64,000 nucleotides of DNA from Crossiella cryophila (lineage in GTDB: Bacteria; Actinomycetota; Actinomycetes; Mycobacteriales; Pseudonocardiaceae). A model generated the notes under the pieces. It worked only from the letters and a program-made list of their open reading frames with translations. It had not been told where the DNA came from and did not search any database. Below, piece after piece: positions 50,156 through 58,333 of the stretch. A program made the translations under genes and the position numbers. Every line of letters starts with the position of its first letter. The first letter of the stretch is position 1. The stretch spans positions 8,209,501-8,273,500 of the forward strand of contig NZ_JACHMH010000001.1 in NCBI RefSeq assembly GCF_014204915.1, in the 5' to 3' direction.

Positions 50156-51750
50156 ATCCGGAAGACGCCGAAGTTCCTGGTGCCGCTGACTTGTGCGCTG
50201 TGGATGGCCGAGAGGCAGATGCCGAGCACGGTCCTGGTGTCCCGTGGGTCGATCACGCCGTCGTCGTAGAGCCGCCCGGACAGGAACGGCGCCAGCGACT
50301 GCGCCTCGATCTGCCCCTCCACCATGGCCCGCAGGTTCTTGTCCGCCTCATCGTCATACGGCGCACCTTTCGCGGCCGCCGCCTGTCTGGCCACAATGGA
50401 CAGAACTCCGGCGAGCTGGGCCGGTCCCATCACCGCGGATTTGGCGTTGGGCCAGGTGAACAGGAACCGGGGATCGTAGGCCCGCCCGCACATGCCGTAG
50501 TTGCCGGCGCCGTAGGAGGCGCCCAGCACCACGGTCAGGTGCGGCACGGTGCTGTTGGACACCGCGTTGATCATCATCGCGCCGTGTTTGATGATCCCGG
50601 CCTGCTCGTACTCCTTGCCGACCATGTAGCCGGTGGTGTTCTGCAGGAAGATCAGCGGCACGTCGGCGCTGTTGGCGAGCTGGATGAACTGGGTGGCCTT
50701 CTGCGCCTCGGCGCTGAACAGCACGCCGCGCGCGTTGGCCAGGATGCCCACCGGGTAGCCGTGCAGGCTGGCCCACCCGGTGACCAGGCTGGTGCCGTAG
50801 CGGGGTTTGAACTCGTCGAACTCCGAGCCGTCGACCAGCCGCGCGATCACCTCCCGCGGGTCGAACGGCAACCGCAGGTCACTCGGCGCGATCCCGAGCA
50901 GATCCTCGGCGTCGTAACGGGGTTCGACCACCGCGCGGGTCGGGCCGGGCCCGAGTTTGCGCCAGTTGAGCCGGGCCACGATGTCCCGGCCGATCCGCAG
51001 CGCGTCCCGCTCGTCCTCGGCGAGGTGGTCGGCCAGGCCGGAGACGGCGGCGTGCATGTCCGCGCCGCCCAGTTCCTCGTCGTCGGATTCCTCACCGGTG
51101 GCCATCTTCACCAGCGGCGGCCCGCCGAGGAAGACCTTGGCCTGCTGCTTGACCATCACCACGTGGTCGGACATGCCGGGGATGTAGGCGCCGCCCGCGG
51201 TGGAGTTGCCGAAGACCAGGGTGATCGTGGGCAGTCCGGCGGCCGAGGCCCTGGTGAGGTCGCGGAACATCCGCCCGCCGGGGATGAAGATCTCGCTCTG
51301 GCTGGGCAGGTCGGCGCCGCCGGATTCGACCAGGCTGAGCACGGGCAGCCGGTTGGCCACCGCGATGTCCATGGCCCGGACGGATTTCTTCAGCGTCCAC
51401 GGGTTGCTGGCGCCGCCGCGCACGGTCGGGTCGTTGGCGGTGATCAGGCATTCCACCCCGTTGATCACGCCGATCCCGGCGACCACGCTGGCCCCGACGG
51501 TGTAGTCGGTGCCCCAGGCGGCCAGTGGCGAGAGTTCCAGGAACGCGGTGTCCTCGTCGAGGAGCAGTTCGATGCGTTCCCGTGGCAGCAGTTTGCCGCG
51601 TTTGTGGTGCCGGTCCACGTATTTGGCGCCGCCACCGGCGAGTGCCTTGGCGTGGTCGGTGTCCAGGGCGGCCAGTTTGGCCAGCATGGCCTCGCGGTTG
51701 GCCACGTGCTCCGCTGCCGCGGTGTCCACTGTGGACTTCAGGACGGTCAT
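50152..51750 (-). CDS. accD: Acyl-CoA carboxylase beta subunit (carboxyltransferase)
   Basis: 532 aa. Crotonase-like carboxyltransferase; both halves have the acyl-CoA and carboxybiotin oxyanion loops (GNSTAGGAYIPGMSD and LGASYGAGNYGMCGRAYDPRF). Resembles 3-methylcrotonyl-CoA/geranyl-CoA carboxylase beta chains (QNTTGYMVGKEYEQAGIIKHGA) more than propionyl-CoA forms. ATGA overlap with the dehydrogenase upstream, GTGA with the alpha subunit. Confidence 0.93.
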   Translation of the reverse strand: MTVLKSTVDTAAAEHVANREAMLAKLAALDTDHAKALAGGGAKYVDRHHKRGKLLPRERIELLLDEDTAFLELSPLAAWGTDYTVGASVVAGIGVINGVECLITANDPTVRGGASNPWTLKKSVRAMDIAVANRLPVLSLVESGGADLPSQSEIFIPGGRMFRDLTRASAAGLPTITLVFGNSTAGGAYIPGMSDHVVMVKQQAKVFLGGPPLVKMATGEESDDEELGGADMHAAVSGLADHLAEDERDALRIGRDIVARLNWRKLGPGPTRAVVEPRYDAEDLLGIAPSDLRLPFDPREVIARLVDGSEFDEFKPRYGTSLVTGWASLHGYPVGILANARGVLFSAEAQKATQFIQLANSADVPLIFLQNTTGYMVGKEYEQAGIIKHGAMMINAVSNSTVPHLTVVLGASYGAGNYGMCGRAYDPRFLFTWPNAKSAVMGPAQLAGVLSIVARQAAAAKGAPYDDEADKNLRAMVEGQIEAQSLAPFLSGRLYDDGVIDPRDTRTVLGICLSAIHSAQVSGTRNFGVFRM

Positions 51751-52904
51751 GCCGTGTACCCCAATCGCCGCGCGGCCAGATCGGCGAGCACCTCGCTGGC
51801 CCCGCCGCCGATGCCCAGGATGCGCGCGTCCCGGTAGTGTCGTTCCACCTCGGCCTCCCGCATGTACCCGAATCCGCCGTGTAGTTGCACGGCCGCGTCC
51901 ACCACGTGCGAACAGGCGGCCACGGCGGCGTTCTTGGCCAGGCACACCTCGGCCACCACCTCCTGCCCGGCGGCGGCGCGGGCCGCGACCGAGCGGGTGT
52001 AGGTGCGGGCCAGTTCGATCCGCTGGGTCATCTCCACCAGCTGATGCCGCACCACCTGCCGACTCACCAGTGGCCGCCCGAAGGTCTCGCGGGCCTTCAC
52101 CCACTGCACACTGAGATCCAGACACCGTTGCGCGGTCGCATATGCCTGTACTGCCAAGGTGATCCGTTCGTGCTGGAACTGCCGCATCAGCTCGGCGAAC
52201 CCGGCGTTCTCCGCCCCGACCAGGTTGGCCACCGGCACCCGCGCGTCCACAAAGGACAGTTCGGCGGTGTCCGAGCAGTGCCAGCCCAGTTTTTCGAGGC
52301 GCCTGCTCACGGTGAACCCGGGGGTGCCGCGTTCCACCACCAGGAGGCTGACGCCGCCGTATCCGGCCTCGCCGGTGCGCACCGCGGTGGTGACGAAGTC
52401 GGCGCGGGCGCCGGAGGTGATGTAGGTCTTGGCCCCGTTGACCACGAAATGGTCGCCGTCGCGGACCGCGACCGTGCGCAGTGCGGCCACATCCGAGCCG
52501 CCGTCGGGTTCGGTGACACCCAGCGAGCCGATCTTCTGCCCGGCCAGGGTGGGCCGCACGAACCGGTCGATCAGGTCCGGGCCACCGGCGGCCACGATGT
52601 GTGGCAACGCGATGCCGTGGGTGAACAGCGCGGCGAGCAGCCCGGAGGAACCGCCCGCGCCGAGCACCTCCTCGTTGAGCACCACCATGTCCAGGAGATC
52701 ACCGCCGCTGCCGCCGACCTGTTCGGGGAAGCCGATGCCCAGCAACCCGATCCCGGCGGCGGCCTGGTGCAGTGATCGCGGCACCTCGCCGTCGCGTTCC
52801 CACTGGGCCAGGTGCGGCACGGCCTCGCGCTGGACGAACTTGCGCACGGTCTCCCGCAGTGTTCTCCGCTCGGGTGTCTCGAAGGGGTCCAGGATCTCGC
52901 TCAC
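51747..52904 (-). CDS. Acyl-CoA dehydrogenase
   Basis: 385 aa. SLGVTEPDGGSDVAALRT (FAD loop), KTYITSGARADFVTTAVRTG, and QLHGGFGYMREAEVERHYRDARILGIGGGASEVL at the C-terminus, typical of citronellyl/isovaleryl-type acyl-CoA dehydrogenases. The GTG at 52904 forms a GTGA overlap with the AtuA-like stop and has GGAGG seven bases upstream. Probably the first oxidation step of the pathway. Confidence 0.92.
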   Translation of the reverse strand: MSEILDPFETPERRTLRETVRKFVQREAVPHLAQWERDGEVPRSLHQAAAGIGLLGIGFPEQVGGSGGDLLDMVVLNEEVLGAGGSSGLLAALFTHGIALPHIVAAGGPDLIDRFVRPTLAGQKIGSLGVTEPDGGSDVAALRTVAVRDGDHFVVNGAKTYITSGARADFVTTAVRTGEAGYGGVSLLVVERGTPGFTVSRRLEKLGWHCSDTAELSFVDARVPVANLVGAENAGFAELMRQFQHERITLAVQAYATAQRCLDLSVQWVKARETFGRPLVSRQVVRHQLVEMTQRIELARTYTRSVAARAAAGQEVVAEVCLAKNAAVAACSHVVDAAVQLHGGFGYMREAEVERHYRDARILGIGGGASEVLADLAARRLGYTA

Positions 52905-54595
52905 CACAACACCTCCGGCACTTCGACGACTCGGGACCGCAACCATTCGCCCAGTGCCTTGGCCTGGGGGTCGAACCGGGTCGAGGAGGCCACGCCGTCG
53001 CCGAGCAGGCCGCGGATGACGAAGTTCACCGCGCGCAGGTTCGGCAACGCGTGCCGCTGCACCGTCAGCTCGGCGCATTCGGGCAGCAGTTCCTTGAGCC
53101 TGGCCACGGTCAGGTGGTGGAACAGCCAGCGGTAGGCGGGTTCGGAGCGGACCCACACGCCGAGGTTGGCGTCCCCGCCCTTGTCCCCGGACCGGGCCCC
53201 GGCGATCCGCCCGAGCGGTCCGCGCCGGGTGGGCTCATGCCCGCCGAAGGGCACCGGATCGTTGCCCGCCAAGGGTTCCACCGGTCCCGCGGTGGTCACC
53301 GGGGGTTCCGCGACCTCGATCCGGGTCCCGTCCGGGAGCACCGCGACCTGCCGGACCTCGGCGCGGTCGACGTAGGCGGCCGAGTACACCCCGAACGGCG
53401 TGCCGTCGCCGGGTGGCGCGGTGACGTGGAATCCCGGGTAGGAGGCCAGTGCGAGTTCGATGGCCGACCGGGAGAACGCCTTGACCCGCTTGGGATCGGT
53501 GTCCTTGATGGTGGCGTGCAGCAGCGCGCTGGCGGTCTCCTCGGTGTCCGCGTCGGCCCGGTCGGTGCGAGCCAGGGTCCAGGTCAGCCCGTCCGCGCCG
53601 ACCGCGTCCTCCAGTTGTGCCCGCACCAGGTCGGCCTTGCGTTGCACGTCGAGTCCACAGAGGACGAACGTGGTGGAGTTGCGGAAGCCGCCGAGCCGGT
53701 TCAGGCACACCTTCAGCCGCTCCGGCGGCGCGACCCCGGTGACCCCGTGGATGCGCACCCGGTCCGGCCCGGCGTCCTCGAGCTGGATGGTGTCGAACCG
53801 GGCGGTGACATCGGGGCCGAGGTAGGCGGGTTCGGCGATCTCGTAGAGCAGTTGCGCGGTCACGGTGTCCACGGTGACCGCGCCGCCGGTGCCAGGGTGT
53901 TTGGTGATCACCGAGCTGCCGTCGGCGGCGATCTCCGCGATCGGGAACCCTGGCCGCCGCGGGTCGTCGAGATCGGCGAAGAAGGCGAAGTTGCCCCCCG
54001 TGGCCTGGGTGCCGCATTCCAGGACGTGCCCGGCCACGGTGGCCCCGGCCAGGACGTCCCAGTCCTGGCGGTCCCAGCCGAAGTGCGCGGCCGCTGGCCC
54101 GACCACCAGGGAGGCGTCGGTGACCCGCCCGGTGACCACCACATCGGCCCCGGCGCGCAGGCAGTCCGCGATGCCCCAGGCGCCGAGGTAGGCGTTCGCG
54201 GTCAACGGTTCGCCGAAACCCAGCTCCGCCGCCCGCCCGCGCAGGTCGTCGCCCTCGACGTGCCCGACCCGCACGGCCAGTCCGAGCCGATCAGCCAGTG
54301 CCCTTAGCGCCTCGGCCAGTCCGGCCGGGTTGAGGCCACCGGCGTTGGTGACGATCTTGACCCCGCGTTCCAGGGCCACCCCGAGGCACTCCTCCAGCTG
54401 CCGGGTGAAGGTGCGCGCGTAGCCGAGCGCGGGGTCCTTGAGCCGGTCCCTGCCCAGGATCAGCATGGTCAGTTCGGCGAGATAGTCGCCGGTGAGGATA
54501 TGCAGTTCGCCGTCATATAGTTGTTCGCGAACCGCGCTGAACCGGTCGCCGTAGAAGCCGGAGGCGTTGCCGATCCGCAGCACCCCGTCAGTCAT
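52901..54595 (-). CDS. AtuA-like protein (DUF1446 plus AtuA C-terminal domain)
   Basis: 564 aa. The N-terminal ~440 residues are the DUF1446/AtuA domain (RIGNASGFYGDRFSAV, TGDYLAELTMLILGR, TNAGGLNPAGLAEAL, GRVTDASLVVGPAAAHFGW); the last ~100 are the ferredoxin-fold AtuA C-domain (IAGARSGDKGGDANLGVWV). AtuA is needed for acyclic terpene use in Pseudomonas, but its reaction is not established. ATG at 54595 overlaps the TIGR03084 gene by 8 bp. Confidence 0.88.
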   Translation of the reverse strand: MTDGVLRIGNASGFYGDRFSAVREQLYDGELHILTGDYLAELTMLILGRDRLKDPALGYARTFTRQLEECLGVALERGVKIVTNAGGLNPAGLAEALRALADRLGLAVRVGHVEGDDLRGRAAELGFGEPLTANAYLGAWGIADCLRAGADVVVTGRVTDASLVVGPAAAHFGWDRQDWDVLAGATVAGHVLECGTQATGGNFAFFADLDDPRRPGFPIAEIAADGSSVITKHPGTGGAVTVDTVTAQLLYEIAEPAYLGPDVTARFDTIQLEDAGPDRVRIHGVTGVAPPERLKVCLNRLGGFRNSTTFVLCGLDVQRKADLVRAQLEDAVGADGLTWTLARTDRADADTEETASALLHATIKDTDPKRVKAFSRSAIELALASYPGFHVTAPPGDGTPFGVYSAAYVDRAEVRQVAVLPDGTRIEVAEPPVTTAGPVEPLAGNDPVPFGGHEPTRRGPLGRIAGARSGDKGGDANLGVWVRSEPAYRWLFHHLTVARLKELLPECAELTVQRHALPNLRAVNFVIRGLLGDGVASSTRFDPQAKALGEWLRSRVVEVPEVLW

Positions 54596-55376
54596 CGAAC
54601 TGCCCGGGTTCGCGGTCGGCTCCCGGCGGTCCGGCGAAGGCCTGCGCGATGCTCATCCACTTGGTCGCGACCGGGCCGGTGACGGTGAGTCCGAGGTCGT
54701 CCGGGTGCCGTCGGCGCACCACGTGCAGGCAGAAGTCCAGTGCGTCCCCGCTGACCCGGTCCACCGCCTCCGGCGGCCCCCACTCCCAGTGGTCCCCGTC
54801 CGGCCCGATCAGCTCGACCCGGACCGGTGTCTCCGGCGCGGGCTCGCCGCGGGAGACGAACGCGAAGCCCATGGTGCGCACACCCAGGTGCGCGATGTGC
54901 CGCAGCCGGTGGGTGGGCACCCGCCGGACACCCAGCGCGTCGGCCACGTCCTGGCCGTGCGCCCAGGTCTCCATGATCCGCGCGGTGGCCATCGAGGTGG
55001 ACTTCATCGGCGGCCCGAACCAGGGAATCCGCTGCTCGGCGGGCACCGCGGCCAGCGCGGCGCGCAGGGTGGCCCGCCCGTCCCGCCACCGTCCGAGCAG
55101 TGATTCCGGCGCCTCGCCGACGCCCTCGCCGGCCCCGTCCTCCACATAGGACAGTGGGTTGGCCGCCTTGGCCGCCTCGAGGAACCCGGCCGGGTCGGTG
55201 GCCGCCTGGATGGCCTGCCGGTCCGTCCAGGCCAGGTGCGCCAGCTGGTGCGCGATGCTCCAGCCCGCCGCCGGGGTGGGTGTGGCCAGTCCGGCCGCGT
55301 CCAGTCCGGCGACCAGCGCGTCGAGGTCACCCCCTTCGGCGTCGAGATCCGCCAGCAAGCCCGCCAACGCGCTCAT
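54588..55376 (-). CDS. TIGR03084-type DinB-like metal-binding protein
   Basis: 262 aa. N-terminal mycothiol-maleylpyruvate-isomerase/DinB-like four-helix fold: GWSIAHQLAHLAWTD with His ligands and METWAHGQDVADALG with the third His. Such proteins often use mycothiol; role in this pathway unknown. Conserved between TetR and AtuA genes in actinobacteria (from memory). ATG at 55376, ATGA overlap with the tetR stop. Confidence 0.85.
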   Translation of the reverse strand: MSALAGLLADLDAEGGDLDALVAGLDAAGLATPTPAAGWSIAHQLAHLAWTDRQAIQAATDPAGFLEAAKAANPLSYVEDGAGEGVGEAPESLLGRWRDGRATLRAALAAVPAEQRIPWFGPPMKSTSMATARIMETWAHGQDVADALGVRRVPTHRLRHIAHLGVRTMGFAFVSRGEPAPETPVRVELIGPDGDHWEWGPPEAVDRVSGDALDFCLHVVRRRHPDDLGLTVTGPVATKWMSIAQAFAGPPGADREPGQFDD

Positions 55377-55984
55377 CCCCGCTCCCCTCGCAACGCCTCG
55401 TCCAGCATCGCCGCCCACTGCCGCACGATCCGCTTGCGCCGACGGCTGTCGTCGGTGAGCAGATTCGCCAGCGCCAGTCCGCGGATCAGGTCCAACGTCG
55501 CCTGCACCGCCTCGCGCACCCCGGGCTGCGCCTCGTCCACCCGCAGCAGCTCCAGGGCCAGCCGGTGCGTTTCCCGGCCCAGCCGGGTCTGCAACGGCAG
55601 CACCAGTTCCCGCAGTTCGGCGTCGGTGCGCGCGGCCACCCACAGTTCGAGGGCCGCGGTGAACAGCGGGCTGGCGTAGAAGTCGGCCAGCAGCTCCACC
55701 ACGACCACGGTGTGCCCGCCGCCGCTGGAGGCGGTCTCGGCCTGGGCCCGCAGCTGCTCGACGCCGAGCGCGCCCACGTGCTCCACGGCCGCGGCGACCA
55801 GTTCGCCCCTGGTCCGGAAGTGGTGCAGTTGCGCGCCCCGGGACACCCCGGCCCGCTGCGCCACCAAGGTGGTCGTCGTGCCGGCCCAGCCCCGCTCCAC
55901 CAGGCAGTCCACGGTCGCCACCATCAGCTTCCGTCGGGTCTCCCGGCTCCGGTCGGCCTGCCGCTGCCTGGAGGGCGCGCTCAT
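55373..55984 (-). CDS. TetR/AcrR-family regulator of the acyl-CoA operon
   Basis: 203 aa from ATG 55984. Helix-turn-helix in TTTTLVAQRAGVSRGAQLHHFRTRGELVAAAVEHV; the C-terminal ligand domain is divergent, as usual. Heads the seven-gene operon tetR-TIGR03084-atuA-acd-accD-accA-acd, so it probably senses a CoA ester of the substrate. A TTG start at 56005 is possible on reading frame grounds but would fall inside the 38-bp operator, so ATG 55984 is preferred. Confidence 0.88.
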   Translation of the reverse strand: MSAPSRQRQADRSRETRRKLMVATVDCLVERGWAGTTTTLVAQRAGVSRGAQLHHFRTRGELVAAAVEHVGALGVEQLRAQAETASSGGGHTVVVVELLADFYASPLFTAALELWVAARTDAELRELVLPLQTRLGRETHRLALELLRVDEAQPGVREAVQATLDLIRGLALANLLTDDSRRRKRIVRQWAAMLDEALRGERG

Positions 55985-56000
55985 GCCGGGAAGCATCCCG

Positions 56001-56038
56001 CTCAACTAACAAACAGTCAAGCCTGCTTGTTAGTTGAG
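56001..56038. promoter_or_regulatory. 38-bp palindromic TetR operator
   Basis: Left arm CTCAACTAACAAACAG, 6-bp spacer TCAAGC, right arm CTGCTTGTTAGTTGAG; 15 of 16 positions pair. It lies 17 bp before the tetR ATG, so it would repress tetR and the whole operon. The long AT-containing arms in GC-rich DNA are typical of TetR sites for acyl-CoA catabolic operons. Confidence 0.85.
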
Positions 56039-56191
56039 CACCCCGATCCCCGCCCGCTCATCCGTGACCCGGATCACAGCTGACTCCACTTGCCGAATCG
56101 AATCGTACGCCGTACCGTACATCATACGAGCGGGGCGGTACTCCGCCTGCCCGCAGCACGGCCCGAACGAGCAGTACGAGAAGGAGCGCCA

Positions 56192-56629
56192 GTGACCGAA
56201 ACCCATGTCCTCCCCACCGACGGAGCCGGATACGTCCCCACCAGCGAGGACGTGGCGAGCGTGCTCGCCTGGTTCGCCGAGTACGACGGCGCCGCGGCCG
56301 CGGTCCAGGTCGAGCGGATGGCCGACATGGCGTTGTTCCCGATCAACGTGGTCAGCACCGACGCCGACGGCAACGCCTCGGCGGCGACCTGGACCAGGGA
56401 GGTCTTCGTCGAGAAGTGGACCGAGATCCTCGGCGGCGGCCAGGACGTGCAGACCACCTCGGTGCGCACCCCGCACTTCCTCAGCAAGGACCTGGTGTTC
56501 GTGATCAGCGACGCCACGTTCACCGTGGGCGGGCACAGCCAGACCGTGCGTTACGGCGACCTGCTCGGCCGGGTCGGCGGGCGCTGGCTGTTCCAGACCA
56601 TGGTGCAGGGCGGCTGGGGCGAGCAGTAA
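56192..56629 (+). CDS. NTF2-like (SnoaL/DUF4440-type) small protein
   Basis: 145 aa. Helix followed by a cone-like beta-sheet: VLAWFAEYDGAAAAVQVERMADMALFPINVV...RVGGRWLFQTMV is an NTF2 pattern. No catalytic residue can be assigned. GTG at 56192 with AAGGAG upstream; an ATG at 56090 would start in the promoter region, where several GTAC motifs lie. Divergent from tetR and ending at a strong hairpin. Confidence 0.7.
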   Translation: MTETHVLPTDGAGYVPTSEDVASVLAWFAEYDGAAAAVQVERMADMALFPINVVSTDADGNASAATWTREVFVEKWTEILGGGQDVQTTSVRTPHFLSKDLVFVISDATFTVGGHSQTVRYGDLLGRVGGRWLFQTMVQGGWGEQ

Positions 56630-56640
56630 CGAATACGCGC

Positions 56641-56680
56641 GCCAGGACGGGTCCGGCATCCCCTTCGGACCCGTCCTGGC
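56641..56680 (+). terminator. Terminator after the NTF2-like gene
   Basis: Perfect 15-bp stem GCCAGGACGGGTCCG / CGGACCCGTCCTGGC with a 10-nt loop, 11 bp past the stop codon. It separates the gene from the 56694 operon. Confidence 0.8.
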
Positions 56681-56693
56681 GCACACTGCACAG

Positions 56694-57224
56694 GTGATCA
56701 CCGTTGCGCTCAACCAGAACGCGGTCGCGGCGCTGCGCGGCCCCGGACTGCGCACCACCGCGCTGCCGACCGAGCCGCTGCACGCGTCGCTGCACACGGC
56801 GGTCATCGAACCCGGACTCGCGCGGCTCTCCGGCGCGCTGGTCTTCGCCGCACTCGCCGGCTCCGGCATCCCGGCCGGTCCTGACCTGACCGGCCGGGAG
56901 TGCCTGGCCAACAAACTGCACCTGAGCTACCACCTGCCGGTCTCCACCGGGGTGCCCGACGACGGCAGCGAACTCGACGTGGACGAGGGCGATCAGCGAC
57001 TGCTGCTGCGACAGGGCATCCTGCTCGGTTTCGCCGTGTGTGAGCTGGCCGCGAACCTGCCAGAGCCGGTGCCGGTTCGCTCGATCGTGTCGGTCAGCCG
57101 CAGTGCGGGAACTTTCCGCTTCCACCAGGTCCGCGACGGCGAGCAGTGGCTGACCGAGGATCTGGACGGCTACCGGGCCGAGCGGATCGCCACCGTCGAC
57201 CTGCGCCCCGCTCCCGCGCCATGA
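56694..57224 (+). CDS. Hypothetical protein, first gene of a three-gene operon
   Basis: 176 aa, not recognised. No signal peptide or membrane segment; the middle has a short conserved-looking stretch LTGRECLANKLHLSYHLPVSTGVPDD and the end is beta-rich (RSIVSVSRSAGTFRFHQV). GTG at 56694 lies soon after the hairpin. ATGA overlap with the next gene, so the pair is co-translated. Confidence 0.6.
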   Translation: MITVALNQNAVAALRGPGLRTTALPTEPLHASLHTAVIEPGLARLSGALVFAALAGSGIPAGPDLTGRECLANKLHLSYHLPVSTGVPDDGSELDVDEGDQRLLLRQGILLGFAVCELAANLPEPVPVRSIVSVSRSAGTFRFHQVRDGEQWLTEDLDGYRAERIATVDLRPAPAP

Positions 57225-58333
57225 GCGATATCGACTTCTACGCCGACCTGGTGGCCACCGGCGCGGTGCTCGGCGCCGACCGGCACTGGACCCCGGCCGA
57301 GCTGGACGAACTCTTCGACGCGGACAACCGCGAGTACGTCGAGGCGGTCTCCACCGAGGCGCTCAACCTGGACTACGGGCTGCTGGAGTACTTCTGGGAA
57401 CGCGAGTCCCGCCGCGGCGCGCCCTGGCACGGGGTGCACCTGAGCGCGCAGGTGCACCGGCTGGCCATCGGCTTCGGCGACACCCCCGCGCTGCTGCGGG
57501 AGAACTACGGCGAGTTCGAGCCGAACCCCTCCTTCGCCGAGCTGCGCGCCGAACTCCAGCGCCGGGACATCCCCCTGCTCGACCTGCCCCAGGAGATGCC
57601 GGCGCACCGCTCCTACTGGCAGCCGGACAGCCAGGCGGTGGTGATCGAGATCGTCGGCCAGGAGGAGTTCGTCACCTCCCCCACCGAGGAGATCGGCTCG
57701 ATCAGCGGCATCTCCGCGCCGGGCCTGCTGCACAACCTGCCGAGGGCCCGCTTCGACGCGCTCAAGCAGTCCCTCAACCACCTGGCCACCGCCGGGGACG
57801 CCGACCGCCTCCGCTGGCTGGACCGGCACGATCCCGCACCCGGGCAGGAGCGGGCCGAGTGGTGGCGGTCGAGGCTGACCGTGTTCGCGATCAAACTCGG
57901 CTGGCGGGAGAGCGCCGAGGCGGTGTGGGTGCCGCTGTACCTGTGGTTCGCCGACCAGGCCGTCCGCCGTGGTGCCCTGGACCCGGCCGAGGTGGCCCGC
58001 CGCGTCGCCGAGTCCGCCGCCCGCCTGGAGCTGTACGGCCACAACGGTTCCGAGGACCGCCCCGCACTGCTGCCGGTCGCCGAGGACCTGACCACCACCC
58101 TGCTCGCCGGGGTGCCCCTGGACCGCGTCGACGCCGAACAACGCTGGGGCGTGCCCGGCCTGCACGGCACCGAGGTCCGCCCGCTGCTGCGTGCCCGGCA
58201 GCTGGTGGAGACCGCGGCCCGGCTGCGCCCGTTCCTGCGTGACTCAGCGGTCATCGCCGAGCTGGGCGAGTGGCTGCGGGTGTGGCCGGAATTCGGCCGT
58301 TCGGCGGGCTTGTTAGAAATGCGGAGTGACTGA
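57221..58333 (+). CDS. Hypothetical protein, paralogue A of a tandem pair
   Basis: 370 aa. N-terminal module (~1-110): DFYADLVATGAVLGADRHWTP, then LDYGLLEYFWERES and HLSAQVHRL. The C-terminal end (~310-360) is WGVPGLHG...LLRARQLVETAARLRPFLRDSAVIAELGEWLRVWPEFG. The same two blocks recur in the next gene, so they are paralogues. The helical middle (RWLDRHDPAPG...WWRSRL) is unique to this copy. No catalytic motif. The N-terminal module has the look of small immunity-type domains, but that is a weak guess. Confidence 0.7.
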   Translation: MSDIDFYADLVATGAVLGADRHWTPAELDELFDADNREYVEAVSTEALNLDYGLLEYFWERESRRGAPWHGVHLSAQVHRLAIGFGDTPALLRENYGEFEPNPSFAELRAELQRRDIPLLDLPQEMPAHRSYWQPDSQAVVIEIVGQEEFVTSPTEEIGSISGISAPGLLHNLPRARFDALKQSLNHLATAGDADRLRWLDRHDPAPGQERAEWWRSRLTVFAIKLGWRESAEAVWVPLYLWFADQAVRRGALDPAEVARRVAESAARLELYGHNGSEDRPALLPVAEDLTTTLLAGVPLDRVDAEQRWGVPGLHGTEVRPLLRARQLVETAARLRPFLRDSAVIAELGEWLRVWPEFGRSAGLLEMRSD

